64,000 nt of DNA from Acidipila rosea (GCF_004339725.1 NZ_SMGK01000003.1:62001-126000), one strand, 5' to 3'. Positions 49,367 to 58,416 are shown, counted from the first letter of the stretch. Made by a program: numbers and translations. Notes: generated by a model from the letters alone, not told the origin.

Positions 49367-50410
49367 CTAGACCGCCACGGATTGAAGAAAGTTGAGCAGA
49401 GTCTTCTCCGCCCAGTAGCCGTCGTCGTTGATGGCTGGCTCGAGAAAGGCGCAATGGCCACCATGCTTCGTTTCCAGGTAGCGAATGTGGGGATTGGTAA
49501 GCAGCGAATTGCGCGTCTCGGGGAGCATGCGGAGAAAAGGGTCATCAAGCGAGTGGATGATAAGCGTTGGAACAGACAGGGAGGCTACCCATTGGGAACT
49601 GGCCACGCTGGCATAGTAGTCGTCGGCATCGCGAAAACCGCCGTAGCGAGCGACGATCTGCCCGTCGAAATCACGCATGGAGCGTATGGTCTCAAGCCCT
49701 TGAGTTGAATAGAGCTCGGGAAAGAGCTTTGCCTTGCGGCGAACACGGGCGAGCATCGCACGGAGGAAACGGCGCTCGTAGACGCGGTTCTGGAACTCGT
49801 GAAGCGCGTCGGAGGAGGGCGCAAGATCCAGCAGCGGGGAGACGCCGGCAAGCGCCCGCACCTCAGGCCGCAGATCTGCGCCGAGTTCGCCGGCGTATTT
49901 CAACACGAGATTGCCGCCCATCGAGTAGCCGACCAGGGCAATGGCTTCCGCGCCATGGGCGACAAGCGCCTCAACCACCGCAGCTACATCCTCTGATCGA
50001 CCGGAGTGATAGATCGTAGGCGATAGCTCTTCTGTCCCGCCGCAGCTGCGCATGTTCATGCGGACCACGTTCATCCCGGCGTTCCAGGCGCGAGCCGCAT
50101 TGCCCAGCACGTACTGCGAGCTAGAAGAGCCTTCCAGGCCATGCACGAGCACGACGGTAAGCCTCTGAGCGCGAACGCCTTCGCTCTGCCAGTGGCAATG
50201 GCAGAGCACCTGCGTGGGTCCGTAGCCGGCAACTGGCCCTTCGACCTCGACCAGCAGAGACGTTGGCTCAGGTAGAGTCAGCCGTCGGGGCAGGAAATTG
50301 CCGGCGATGGTCTGCAGGTGTCCATTCCGCAGACCGCGGCGCGGGATAAAGTCCTGCCACTCGAAAACGGTGGTCGCAGGTGAGGCGTTGTCGGACGTCT
50401 CGCAGGCCAC
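49367..50410 (-). CDS. YheT-family alpha/beta hydrolase
   Basis: 347 residues. Alpha/beta-hydrolase with nucleophile elbow GYSMGGNLVLKYAG (Ser about 162), acid in HSLDDPFLR and His in KHGGHCAFLEP near the C-terminus. The N-terminal WQDFIPRRGLRNGHLQTIAGNF block and the VLVHGLEGSSSSQYV oxyanion region match YheT/embryogenesis-associated hydrolases. Substrate unknown. GTG start with AGGAGG seven bases before it. Followed at once by the coupled hypothetical gene. Confidence 0.9.
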   Translation of the reverse strand: MACETSDNASPATTVFEWQDFIPRRGLRNGHLQTIAGNFLPRRLTLPEPTSLLVEVEGPVAGYGPTQVLCHCHWQSEGVRAQRLTVVLVHGLEGSSSSQYVLGNAARAWNAGMNVVRMNMRSCGGTEELSPTIYHSGRSEDVAAVVEALVAHGAEAIALVGYSMGGNLVLKYAGELGADLRPEVRALAGVSPLLDLAPSSDALHEFQNRVYERRFLRAMLARVRRKAKLFPELYSTQGLETIRSMRDFDGQIVARYGGFRDADDYYASVASSQWVASLSVPTLIIHSLDDPFLRMLPETRNSLLTNPHIRYLETKHGGHCAFLEPAINDDGYWAEKTLLNFLQSVAV

Positions 50411-50459
50411 AGAAAATCCTCCTGCAGAGATGGTAACTGCTTGCGACAGGCTAATGCGC

Positions 50460-51488
50460 CTAGAGCGTAGCGCTGCGTACCGGCTCAGGACGCGGCATCG
50501 ACTGGGGCTCCTCTATCCTGCCGAAGATCATCTTGCCGGAGGCGGTCTGCAGCACGGACGTGACGCTGATCTCAACGGAGCGGCCGATCATGCGCCGAGC
50601 ATTATCAACCACCACCATCGTTCCGTCATCAAGGTAGCCGACGCCCTGGTTGAACTCCTTGCCTTCTTTGAGGATCGAGATGCTCATCTTCTCACCGGGC
50701 AGCATGACGGGCTTCAGGGCATTGGCGAGATCATTGATGTTGAGGACCGGTACGGAATGGAGCTGGGCCACCTTGTTGAGGTTGTAATCGTTGGTGAGGA
50801 TCTTTGCCTCCATCTGGCGGGCTGCTTCGATGAGCTTGAGGTCAACTTCGCGAATCTGGGGATAATCATTCTCCACGATCTGTATAGACAGCAGCGGGTT
50901 GGATTGCATGTGTCGCAGAATGTCGAGGCCGCGACGTCCGCGCTGGCGCCGCGAGGCGTCAGAGGAATCGGCCACCATCTGTAACTCCCGCAGAATGAAG
51001 CCGGGAATGACGATGGTGCCCTCGAGAAAGCCTGTTTCTGCCAGATCGGCGAGTCTGCCGTCAATGATGGAACTGGTGTCGAGGAGCTTCAGACTCCGGC
51101 GCGTGGGACGTTCCCCGCTGAAGATGCCGCCCAGGGCGGCAAGGTTGAGCATGTCTCCCTTATTGGCTCCTACAACGAGGCCGACATAAGACATCAGCAG
51201 CAGCACGGCCAACTGGAGCAGACTGCGCAGAGCGCCATCCGGAAGGCTGTTGCGCAGTACCAGGCAGAAGAGAAACGCGCCGAAGATGCCAAGAATGCTG
51301 CCGATGACAGCGCCGAAGAGCCGCCTCAGGCTGAGCGCCCGGACGCGAAGCTCGAAATATACGATCAGCGCGGCAGAGGCAGCCCCTGTGAGAGCGGCAA
51401 CCGGTCCAGGGAAGCCCGCGGGCCGGAAGAAGTAGAAGACAGACGAGAGAGAGGCAACGAAGGCAAGGCGTAGCAGTATGAGATCCAT
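50460..51488 (-). CDS. Membrane PIN-TRAM domain protein (YacL type)
   Basis: 342 residues. Four transmembrane helices (about 5-125), then a PIN nuclease-like domain (LLDTSSIIDGRLADL about 138, then KILTNDYNLNKVAQL with the conserved acidic residues) and a C-terminal TRAM domain (EGKEFNQGVGYLDDGTMVVVD about 280). Homologues such as Bacillus YacL are membrane-bound; RNase activity is expected from the PIN fold, although targets are unknown. Stands alone between the hydrolase and the DUF4136 gene. Confidence 0.93.
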   Translation of the reverse strand: MDLILLRLAFVASLSSVFYFFRPAGFPGPVAALTGAASAALIVYFELRVRALSLRRLFGAVIGSILGIFGAFLFCLVLRNSLPDGALRSLLQLAVLLLMSYVGLVVGANKGDMLNLAALGGIFSGERPTRRSLKLLDTSSIIDGRLADLAETGFLEGTIVIPGFILRELQMVADSSDASRRQRGRRGLDILRHMQSNPLLSIQIVENDYPQIREVDLKLIEAARQMEAKILTNDYNLNKVAQLHSVPVLNINDLANALKPVMLPGEKMSISILKEGKEFNQGVGYLDDGTMVVVDNARRMIGRSVEISVTSVLQTASGKMIFGRIEEPQSMPRPEPVRSATL

Positions 51489-51645
51489 AGGGCCCTTACT
51501 CCTGCAATCGGGGAGTATACGCAGTCCCCGCTACTTTGGGCAAAATTTGGTGTTTGACCTTAATAGAAAGTGGTAGTGCAGTTCCGACAACCTCCTGCGC
51601 GGCGGAACGTCTTACTAACTGTTGGCTACAAGGAGTCACACTCAC

Positions 51646-52224
51646 ATGAAACGATCGATCAAACTCGCCCCCATTTTAATGGCGGCATTTTTCTTTTTGC
51701 TTCTTCCTCTGGCCGGGGCTCGTGCGGATAACATCAAGACGGATTATGACCATGACGTCAAGTTTGAGAACTATCACACGTACAGCTTCGGCAATATCCA
51801 GACGTCGGATCCATTTGCAAAGAAGCGTATCAAGCACGCAGTGAATATCCTGCTGCAACAGCGCGGCTGGCACGAGGTGCCTACCGGTGGTCAGGTGACC
51901 ATCTTCGCCATGCAGAACGTGCACAACCAGAAGGAAGTCCAGACCATGTATAACGGCATGGGCGGCGGATGGGGCATGGGCTGGGGCTGGGGTGGCTGGG
52001 GAATGGGTCCTGGCGGCGGTCTGGGCATCTCCGACACCACCACCTATAACCGGCAGGTCGGTCGCCTGATGATCGATATGTTCGACACGAGTACGAAGCA
52101 GCTACTCTGGCGCGGTATCGCCAACCGCGATCAGACCAACGATGCGGACAAAAACAAGAGAAATCTCTACGGGGACATTCACCGGATGTTCGACCGTTTC
52201 CCGGTGAAGCCGCAGAAGTCCTAA
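51646..52224 (+). CDS. DUF4136 secreted protein with Gly/Trp/Met-rich insert
   Basis: 192 residues. Signal peptide to about residue 28 (AGARA-DN). DUF4136 core begins IKTDYDHDVKFENYHTYSFG, with DPFAKKRIKHAVNILLQQRGW, and ends ANRDQTNDADKNKRN and FDRFPVK. A Gly/Trp/Met segment (GGGWGMGWGWGGWGMGPGGG) sits near residue 105-124. Such proteins are often lipoprotein-like envelope proteins of unknown role. AAGGAG lies ten bases before the ATG. Confidence 0.88.
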   Translation: MKRSIKLAPILMAAFFFLLLPLAGARADNIKTDYDHDVKFENYHTYSFGNIQTSDPFAKKRIKHAVNILLQQRGWHEVPTGGQVTIFAMQNVHNQKEVQTMYNGMGGGWGMGWGWGGWGMGPGGGLGISDTTTYNRQVGRLMIDMFDTSTKQLLWRGIANRDQTNDADKNKRNLYGDIHRMFDRFPVKPQKS

Positions 52225-52242
52225 GAAGAGGTAATTTGCCTC

Positions 52243-53121
52243 TCAGCCCTGAGCGGGTCTTCGTCCCTTCGCCTTTGGAGCGCGGAGGAATGAGGACCCG
52301 GCAGGGCGCTGTTTTTTGGCAGGCGCAGCGGCCGGTTTGGCAGCCGGGCTGGCTTTGCGAGGCCGGGTAGCGCGCCGCAGCGACTCAACCTCGCGCTCTG
52401 TGAGTTCGCGGATCTCGCCCGGTTCCACATCCAGCACAAGCGGGCCATAGCCTATGCGGCGGATCTTCTCCACGTGATGGCCCGCCTCCTCGAACATCTT
52501 CCTGATTTCGCGATTGCGTCCCTCGATGAGGGTCATCTCATACCAGGGATTATCGCCTTCGCGGGCCAGCCGGATCTGAGCAGGGGCAGTCATGACGCGG
52601 CCTTCGCGGGAGCCTGGCTTACCGCGCTCGATCATGACGCCGGAACGCAGCCGCTCGATGGCAGACTCGCTTGGGCGGCCGCTTACCTTAACGAGATAAG
52701 TCTTCTCAACGCCGAGAGCAGCGCGGGTAAGCTTATTGGCCAGCTCCCCGTCGTTGGTCATCAGCAACAGACCCTCGCTGAGGTAATCGAGGCGGCCAAT
52801 GGGGTAGAGCCGTTCCCGGGAGCGCTCGAAGAACTCCATGACTGTGGGTCTGTTCTGAGGATCGCTGACCGTGGTGACATAGCCCTTGGGCTTGTTCAAC
52901 ATGAAATAGCGGTGCGGCTCAGGGCCCTGCAGCAGCTTGCCGTCGACGCGGATGTGGTCGCGATGGGGATCGGCCTTGGTGCCAAGTTCGGTGACGACCT
53001 GCCCGTTGACCTTGACGCGGCCTTCGAGGATCAGTTCTTCAGCCTTGCGGCGCGAGGTGAGTCCTGCCGCGGCGATAATCTTCTGCAGGCGCTGTCCGCT
53101 ACCTTCTTTTTCATCCTTCAT
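52243..53121 (-). CDS. rluB: 23S rRNA pseudouridine synthase (RluB/RsuA family)
   Basis: 292 residues. S4 RNA-binding domain (RLQKIIAAAGLTSRRKAEELI, about 11-31), catalytic GRLDYLSEGLLLMTNDG with the active Asp (about 108), GVEKTYLVKV and EGRNREIRKMFEEAGH. The C-terminal tail after about residue 245 is Lys/Ala/Pro-rich and likely disordered. It overlaps the end of scpB by 11 bases, a common acidobacterial and general arrangement (scpB-rluB). RluB versus RsuA/RluE is inferred from the neighbour. Confidence 0.92.
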   Translation of the reverse strand: MKDEKEGSGQRLQKIIAAAGLTSRRKAEELILEGRVKVNGQVVTELGTKADPHRDHIRVDGKLLQGPEPHRYFMLNKPKGYVTTVSDPQNRPTVMEFFERSRERLYPIGRLDYLSEGLLLMTNDGELANKLTRAALGVEKTYLVKVSGRPSESAIERLRSGVMIERGKPGSREGRVMTAPAQIRLAREGDNPWYEMTLIEGRNREIRKMFEEAGHHVEKIRRIGYGPLVLDVEPGEIRELTEREVESLRRATRPRKASPAAKPAAAPAKKQRPAGSSFLRAPKAKGRRPAQG

Positions 53122-54133
53122 GAATTACTTCCGTATTCTCGTCCGGCTGCGTGTTGACACCGGGCAGGTCAGCAGTTTCCTCGTCTGAAGGCTCAAGGGA
53201 GACTGAGATGGGATGCGGAACACTCTCCGGTGCGGCGGCCTCGAGCGTAAAAGGTAAGTCGCCGGGCTGCTCGGAGAGTTCTCCCGCCATTTTTTCGAAC
53301 TCCTCGACGGAGGGCAGCTCGTTGATGTCCTTGAGCCCAAAGCGAAGCAGAAATTCCTTGGTGGTCTTGTAGAGGATCGGCCTGCCGATGACCTGTTTGC
53401 GGCCAGCGGTGGCGATGAGCTTGCGGCTCATGAGGCTGCCCAGCACGCCAGCCGAGTCAACCCCGCGTATCTCGCTGACCTCGGGAGCGGTGATGGGCTG
53501 CTTATAGGCGACGACGGCAAGGGTCTCGAGCGCCTGCAGGGAAAGCTTCATGGGCGGCTTGAGGCTCTTCACGAAGCTGCGCACGGCATCGTGATATTCA
53601 GGCTTGGTGCCGACACGGTAGCCGCCGGCGATCTCACGGATTTCCATGCCGCGACCGCTGGTGGCATACTCCACGATCAGCTCGTCAAGAATCCGGCGCA
53701 GTTCCTCGCGCGCCTCGCGATCGCGCTGGCGTTCGCGGCGTCTTTCGTCGTCCGCAGACGGTTCAGCCGGTAGTTCGGGAACTGCCTCGGGCAGCACTTC
53801 GTCGACCGCCTCCGGGACGGTAGAGTCGGGGATCGACTCTGGAACCGACTCCAGGGCTGCCTCAGGAGCTGCCTCAAATGTCGCTTCCGGGGTCTCATCC
53901 GCGACGGCAGGTTCTGGCTGGGCTTCCTGTTCGCCGGTCTGCAACTCTTCCTCAACAGGCGATGGCAGGTCAGGAACAGCGGCGATGGGATCGACGGGAG
54001 CGGCCAGCTGGGCAGCCTCTCGGGCGAGCCTGGCCTCAAGCGCTTCCTCGCGAAAGAGGGTGGCTAGCTGGACGAGCGTAACCGGCTCTTCCGCAGCGTA
54101 AATGACAGCTTCGATTTTTGCCTTGAGGCTCAT
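53111..54133 (-). CDS. scpB: Chromosome condensation factor ScpB with long acidic insert
   Basis: 340 residues, against about 180-200 for typical ScpB. Two winged-helix domains: the first starts MSLKAKIEAVIYAAEEPVTL and resumes at ELRRILDELIVEY... GMEIREIAGGYRVGTKPEY; the second has KLSLQALETLAVVAYKQPIT and SEIRGVDSAGVLGSLMSRKLI. Between residues about 35 and 145 a Glu/Pro/Ala-rich segment (for example EAAPEAALESVPESIPDSTV) is inserted. The C-terminus also ends in an acidic tail. Acts with ScpA and SMC in chromosome condensation. Overlaps rluB. scpA is not adjacent. Confidence 0.92.
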   Translation of the reverse strand: MSLKAKIEAVIYAAEEPVTLVQLATLFREEALEARLAREAAQLAAPVDPIAAVPDLPSPVEEELQTGEQEAQPEPAVADETPEATFEAAPEAALESVPESIPDSTVPEAVDEVLPEAVPELPAEPSADDERRRERQRDREAREELRRILDELIVEYATSGRGMEIREIAGGYRVGTKPEYHDAVRSFVKSLKPPMKLSLQALETLAVVAYKQPITAPEVSEIRGVDSAGVLGSLMSRKLIATAGRKQVIGRPILYKTTKEFLLRFGLKDINELPSVEEFEKMAGELSEQPGDLPFTLEAAAPESVPHPISVSLEPSDEETADLPGVNTQPDENTEVIHEG

Positions 54134-54178
54134 GCGTGCAGAGTGTCTCTTTGCATAGTACCAAGGGAGGTGCAGCCC

Positions 54179-55354
54179 TCAGCGCAGCAGGCCGGGCAGA
54201 GAGGCGAGGCCAAGAACTGCCTGAGTCGTGACGAGCCCGCCTGTGATCCAGAGAAAAGGCTTGCGGTAACGCGGCAGATCGAGCATGTCCGCGTATACCC
54301 CGGCGATGAAGGTAAGCAAAAATGGCAGCGCCCAGAGCCATGGCTCAGACTTGGCGCCGGTGGTGACGAGGAGCATCAGGAAGACGGCAATTACCAGTGG
54401 AGCCGTGTTACCGAAGTACCGGGACCTGCGGATCGCCGCATAAAGAGCCAGCGCGCCGGCCGCGGCAATGGTGGTGGCGGCATTGGAGAGGCTGCTGAAG
54501 AAGGTACGCATGGCGTCCATCGAGAACCATAGCTTGCCTGCAGCGCTGCGAAAGACGTAGCTGAAAGCATCGGGATGGAAGGCATAGCTGGCGAAGAGCA
54601 GGAATAACGCACCGCAAACCCAGAGAATCAGCAGCGTAGGGAGGTAAGAGCGGCGGCCCTCCGCCAGATAGCCCATCAATACCAGGGAAAGGAGCAGCCC
54701 CAGCAGGAATGTCGAGACGTGAGCCGCCGCTGTGAAGCCGAAGATGACGGTGAGCAGCACGATCCGCGGCCGCCACTTGCGCACCGGACCCTGCATCGCG
54801 TGCGCGACTCCAATGGCGGTATAGACCAACGCGAAGAGACCGAGGGCGGCGAGGATTTCATTATTGGGGTAGGTGCAGGCGCGCACCACCTCAGGCGAGA
54901 AGCAGTAGAGCGCCAGGGCGATATAGCCGCCGCTATCTCCGTAAAGCCTGCGTGTAACCCACCAGATGCAGCCGCCCAGAGCAAGGCCCGCGAGCATGAA
55001 GAGAGAAACCAGCAGAAGGTGGATATAGCCAACCTCGTGGCGCATTTCCCAGGTGGAGGTGCTCGAGGCCTGCCCCATGAGCATGCGCTCGATGGTCAGA
55101 GGCAGCCCGGCGGCTCGATAGGCAAGGGTTCCGTCGGAGATGTTGCCGCAAGTGGTGAAGTAGCCGGTGAGCGGCGACGGCTTTTCCCAGATCTCACGGC
55201 CGCAGCGCGCGAACTGGTAGTCGGTTCCGCTCAGGGAGCGGTGAGCGACGATCCATAAACACTGGGCAAGCAACACAAAGAGGAGTGCAGCCGCGATCTT
55301 CTGCGGGCGTTCAAAACGAAATCGGCGTATTCGTTGGGAAGTATGAGCGGCCAT
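54179..55354 (-). CDS. Polytopic membrane protein, possibly GT39-like
   Basis: 391 residues with about nine predicted transmembrane helices and a short N-terminal cytoplasmic basic stretch (RIRRFRFERPQK). The first periplasmic loop (about 40-110) contains two cysteines (ARCGREIW, TTCGNISDG) that could form a disulfide. Overall shape resembles small PMT/GT39-type transferases, and a motif like RRLYGDSGGYIALALYCFSPE is compatible, but no catalytic residues are secure. It is 45 bases upstream (in gene order) of scpB. Confidence 0.65.
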   Translation of the reverse strand: MAAHTSQRIRRFRFERPQKIAAALLFVLLAQCLWIVAHRSLSGTDYQFARCGREIWEKPSPLTGYFTTCGNISDGTLAYRAAGLPLTIERMLMGQASSTSTWEMRHEVGYIHLLLVSLFMLAGLALGGCIWWVTRRLYGDSGGYIALALYCFSPEVVRACTYPNNEILAALGLFALVYTAIGVAHAMQGPVRKWRPRIVLLTVIFGFTAAAHVSTFLLGLLLSLVLMGYLAEGRRSYLPTLLILWVCGALFLLFASYAFHPDAFSYVFRSAAGKLWFSMDAMRTFFSSLSNAATTIAAAGALALYAAIRRSRYFGNTAPLVIAVFLMLLVTTGAKSEPWLWALPFLLTFIAGVYADMLDLPRYRKPFLWITGGLVTTQAVLGLASLPGLLR

Positions 55355-55392
55355 CGTTCGGTTGAAGGGTCTGCCGCCAGTGTACCGGAGGA

Positions 55393-56532
55393 CTACTGGC
55401 GCTTCAGCCTCCGTTGTTCGGCGAGGAGCGCCATGGAGTGCATCAGGTTTTGCAGAGTCACAATCCCGATGATGCGTTCGTCTTCGGCGACGGGAACCAG
55501 CGACATGCGTCCGCCGGACATGCGACGAATGATGGCCCCCAAGGAGTCTCCAGGCTGCGCTACCTGAAAGCCGCGCGACATGATTGACTGCACATAGCCG
55601 TTGCCCTCGCTGCGCAGCGCTTCAAGTATGCTCTGTCGTGAGACGACGCCGACGAGATTCGGGCCGCGCACCACCGGGAACTCATCCTGGAGGCTGTGGA
55701 CGGCTTTGAATAGCGCGTCATCCAGCGTATCCGACGGTGACATGGTGGAGAACTCGGTCAGCATGACCTCGCGCATTGTCACCGTATCGACCACGGACTG
55801 GAACATGTTGCCCTGGTCCTCCAGCTGGCCACTGATGAAGATGAAAAAGCCGCTCATGATGAGCCAGGGGCTCAATCCTGCTCCAGGGATGGAGCCATTG
55901 TTATGCAGCACCAGCAGGGCGATACCGGCGAGAACGGCTCCGAGGCCGATCATCTGCCCTATGCCGGAAGCGGCACGCGCTGCCGGGGCCGCTCCGCGCT
56001 GCCGCTGCAGGCTGTTGCGCAGCAGTCGCCCGGCGTCCAGCGGATAAGCGGGAATGAAGTTCAGCAATCCGAGAATAACGTTAAGCCATGCGGCGGAACG
56101 CATCAGGTGCAGGGGCGTAACCAAGGGGTGCGCCAGCAGAGGAACCTGGGGAGCCGAGCCCGCGATGAGCGCTGCAAGCATGCCAGCAACGGCAAAGTTT
56201 GCCATTGGCCCGGCAAGGGCGAAGGTGTACTGCACTGACCCGGCAGCAGCACGCTCCGTGCTGTCAGGGTTAGCGAAGGAAAACAGCCCCCCGATGGGGA
56301 GCAGCAGCACGCTGCGCACCTGAAGCCCGTAATAGGCGGCGACCAGGCCTCGCGCAAATTCGCGAACCAGGACGGCGCAGAGCAGCAGCAGCCACAGCGC
56401 GATCCCCCGCCACACCGGGACCTCAACCGTGCCAATCGAGATCATGGAGAGCCCGAGCAGCAGAAGGAAAAAAGAATGAATGCGGAGATCGACTCCCATC
56501 CATCGCCCTAACGGAAATGACCAGCCTCTCAC
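55393..56532 (-). CDS. Site-2-protease-like membrane protein with CBS pair and altered HExxH
   Basis: 379 residues. Six or so transmembrane helices (about 20-235) then two CBS domains (about 250-375; IMSRGFQVAQPGDSLGAIIRRM in outline). Homologous to M50 site-2 proteases: the second motif NFIPAYPLDAGR is preserved. At the place of the zinc-binding HExxH the sequence is VLVREFARGLV, so both histidines are replaced by Arg while Glu remains. This suggests loss of proteolysis or a changed role. GTG start with AGGA upstream. CBS domains may sense adenosine nucleotides. Confidence 0.85.
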   Translation of the reverse strand: MRGWSFPLGRWMGVDLRIHSFFLLLLGLSMISIGTVEVPVWRGIALWLLLLCAVLVREFARGLVAAYYGLQVRSVLLLPIGGLFSFANPDSTERAAAGSVQYTFALAGPMANFAVAGMLAALIAGSAPQVPLLAHPLVTPLHLMRSAAWLNVILGLLNFIPAYPLDAGRLLRNSLQRQRGAAPAARAASGIGQMIGLGAVLAGIALLVLHNNGSIPGAGLSPWLIMSGFFIFISGQLEDQGNMFQSVVDTVTMREVMLTEFSTMSPSDTLDDALFKAVHSLQDEFPVVRGPNLVGVVSRQSILEALRSEGNGYVQSIMSRGFQVAQPGDSLGAIIRRMSGGRMSLVPVAEDERIIGIVTLQNLMHSMALLAEQRRLKRQ

Positions 56533-56618
56533 GCTTCTTCTTTTTCCTCGATCCTTCGGGCCCCTAAACCGTCCGGCCCGGCAGGCTGTTTCGATTGTAG
56601 TTCAGCTACCATCGCGGT

Positions 56619-57206
56619 ATGCGAATCATCGCGGGAGAGTTCCGCTCACGCCGCCTGGTAGCCCCGCGAGGGATGGCGACCAGGCCAACCAGCGACCGTT
56701 TGCGGGAGACGCTCTTCAACGTCCTCGGGAGCGCAGTAGAGGGCGCCAACTTCGCAGATCTCTATGCGGGATCAGGTGCGGTCGGCATCGAGGCGCTCAG
56801 CCGGGGGGCGCGCAGCGTGCTCTTCGTCGATGAGGCCGAGGCGGCGGTGCGGGCCATCCGCGAGAACCTCACGTCGCTGCAGGTGCGGCAAGGATTCACC
56901 ATCGAACAGAGAAGCGTGGCCTCCGCACTGCGCAGGCTGGCCGAGCGTGGCGGCGCAGCGTGGCAGGTGGTTGTGCTCGATCCTCCTTATGCGATGGCGA
57001 AGGAGTATGAGCAGACGCTTGGCCTGCTCGGTGAGCTGAATGAGAAGCTGCTGCAGGGCGGCGCTGTGGTTGTGGCCGAGCACGAGAAGCGCAGTAGCCT
57101 CGGGGAGTCTTTCGGGCCGCTTCGTCGCACGCGCGTGCTTACGCAGGGCGATGCGGCTCTGAGCTTCTACCGCATCGATTCGCCCACCAGGCCCGCACCT
57201 GGATAA
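56619..57206 (+). CDS. rsmD: 16S rRNA (guanine966-N2)-methyltransferase
   Basis: 195 residues. SAM fold with ADLYAGSGAVGIEALSRGA (about 47-65), catalytic VVLDPPYAMAKEY (DPPY, about 121) and the N-terminal RIIAGEFRSRRL and PTSDRLRETLFNVL blocks of RsmD. Methylates G966 of 16S rRNA. It is divergent from the site-2-protease relative and lies upstream of the antiporter operon by about 75 bases. Confidence 0.95.
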   Translation: MRIIAGEFRSRRLVAPRGMATRPTSDRLRETLFNVLGSAVEGANFADLYAGSGAVGIEALSRGARSVLFVDEAEAAVRAIRENLTSLQVRQGFTIEQRSVASALRRLAERGGAAWQVVVLDPPYAMAKEYEQTLGLLGELNEKLLQGGAVVVAEHEKRSSLGESFGPLRRTRVLTQGDAALSFYRIDSPTRPAPG

Positions 57207-57281
57207 GCCGCGACGACAGGCTGCGCTGCGCTGGTCCGTTTGCATCAGAGTGAGTGGAGCTGCGCACCTGCGGCCATTGCA

Positions 57282-57824
57282 ATGAACGAAGCAAATCGAT
57301 CCGCGAGCGATGCCGTGTCGAGCAGGAGGCGAAGTAGTCCGAGCTATTATGCGCTGTTTACCATCTGCGCCTTTGCGGCCTGGATTCTCTTCACGGCCAG
57401 CTTCTCCAAGCAGGAACTGGCCCTTGGCGCCGGTTGCGCTATCGCCGCGGGATGGTTCTCTATCTCAATGGCGGGGCGCCTTGGCTGGCTGATCGCGCCT
57501 TCGTTGAGGGATTCGGCTGAGGGCTGGAGACTGCCGTGGTATCTGCTCACGGACACGCTGCTAGTGATTCATCTGCTCATCAAAGACCTGGCAGGAAAAC
57601 GTCCGCCATCGGTATTTCTCGCCGTGCCGTTTGAAAAGGGAGACGGTAAGCGTGGTCCTATCCGCAGCGCACTGGCCGTTGCTTATACCTCTGCGACACC
57701 CAATGCGATCGTGCTGGGTATCGACCGGGAGCAACACCGAATGCTGCTGCATCAGCTATCGAAGAGCAACATTCCAGCGATGACCCGGCATCTGGGTGCT
57801 GAGGGAGAAAACGATTCACCATGA
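57282..57824 (+). CDS. mrpE: Na+/H+ antiporter subunit E (MrpE/MnhE, MbhA type)
   Basis: 180 residues. First gene of the antiporter operon. MNHE family: about three helices at the N-terminus (YYALFTICAFAAWILFT, then LALGAGCAIAAGW), a soluble C-terminal part with ALAVAYTSATPNAIVLGIDRE. In archaeal membrane-bound hydrogenase the equivalent is MbhA. The N-terminal 30 residues are Ser/Arg-rich. No strong ribosome-binding site at the chosen ATG. Overlaps mrpF by four bases. Confidence 0.9.
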   Translation: MNEANRSASDAVSSRRRSSPSYYALFTICAFAAWILFTASFSKQELALGAGCAIAAGWFSISMAGRLGWLIAPSLRDSAEGWRLPWYLLTDTLLVIHLLIKDLAGKRPPSVFLAVPFEKGDGKRGPIRSALAVAYTSATPNAIVLGIDREQHRMLLHQLSKSNIPAMTRHLGAEGENDSP

Positions 57825-58072
57825 ATGTCTGGTTGCTGGCCTCATGCGCGGTTGGACTGTGCCTGGTACCCTGCGCGGCGATGTGCCTGCAGGGCTCGCC
57901 CGAGCGACGACTGGTGGGGCTGGAGATGACGGGCACGATTGTGACCCTGCTGCTGGTGCTGCTGACCATGGGCTTTCATCGACCGATCCTGATGGACCTG
58001 CCTCTGACCGTCGCCATCATGTCACTTGCTGCGGGTCTGGTCTTCGCACGCTTCCTGGAGAAACAACTGTGA
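57821..58072 (+). CDS. mrpF: Antiporter subunit F (MrpF/MnhF, MbhB type)
   Basis: 83 residues, three transmembrane helices (about 3-20, 35-52, 60-78). The block RRLVGLEMTGTIVTLLLVLLT then ILMDLPLTVAIMSLAAGLVFARFLE is typical of MnhF. Small hydrophobic subunit of the antiporter. ATGA overlap with mrpE; its stop shares one base with the next start. Confidence 0.93.
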   Translation: MNVWLLASCAVGLCLVPCAAMCLQGSPERRLVGLEMTGTIVTLLLVLLTMGFHRPILMDLPLTVAIMSLAAGLVFARFLEKQL

Positions 58073-58416
58073 TGCATACAGCGTTGGCGATTCTACTGGG
58101 AGGCGTCGCGGCGATGTGCTGGCTGGGATGCATCGGTATGCTGCGGATGAAGACACCTACTGAGGCACTCCACTATCTGGCGCTTCCAGCCGGCTTCGGC
58201 GCAATGTTCCTGGTGGCAGCGGTTTCTATTGAAGAGGGATGGTCGAGCGCCACGGCAAAGATGATCCTGATCGCGGTACTGATGTTGGCATTCAACTCCG
58301 TGGTCGCCCATGCGACGGCGCGCGCGCTTCGTGTACGCGCCCTGGGCCACTGGCAGCCCTCACCCGAAGATGGGGTGGAATATCTGCCCGCAGGCAGCGA
58401 CGAGGAGCGGCGATGA
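58072..58416 (+). CDS. mrpG: Antiporter subunit G (MrpG/MnhG, MbhC type)
   Basis: 114 residues, three helices; MLRMKTPTEALHYLALPAGFG is the PhaG/MnhG signature region. ATG at 58072 with a GTG immediately before it as an alternative start. The C-terminus is charged (GHWQPSPEDGVEYLPAG). Overlaps the next gene by four bases. Confidence 0.93.
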   Translation: MHTALAILLGGVAAMCWLGCIGMLRMKTPTEALHYLALPAGFGAMFLVAAVSIEEGWSSATAKMILIAVLMLAFNSVVAHATARALRVRALGHWQPSPEDGVEYLPAGSDEERR

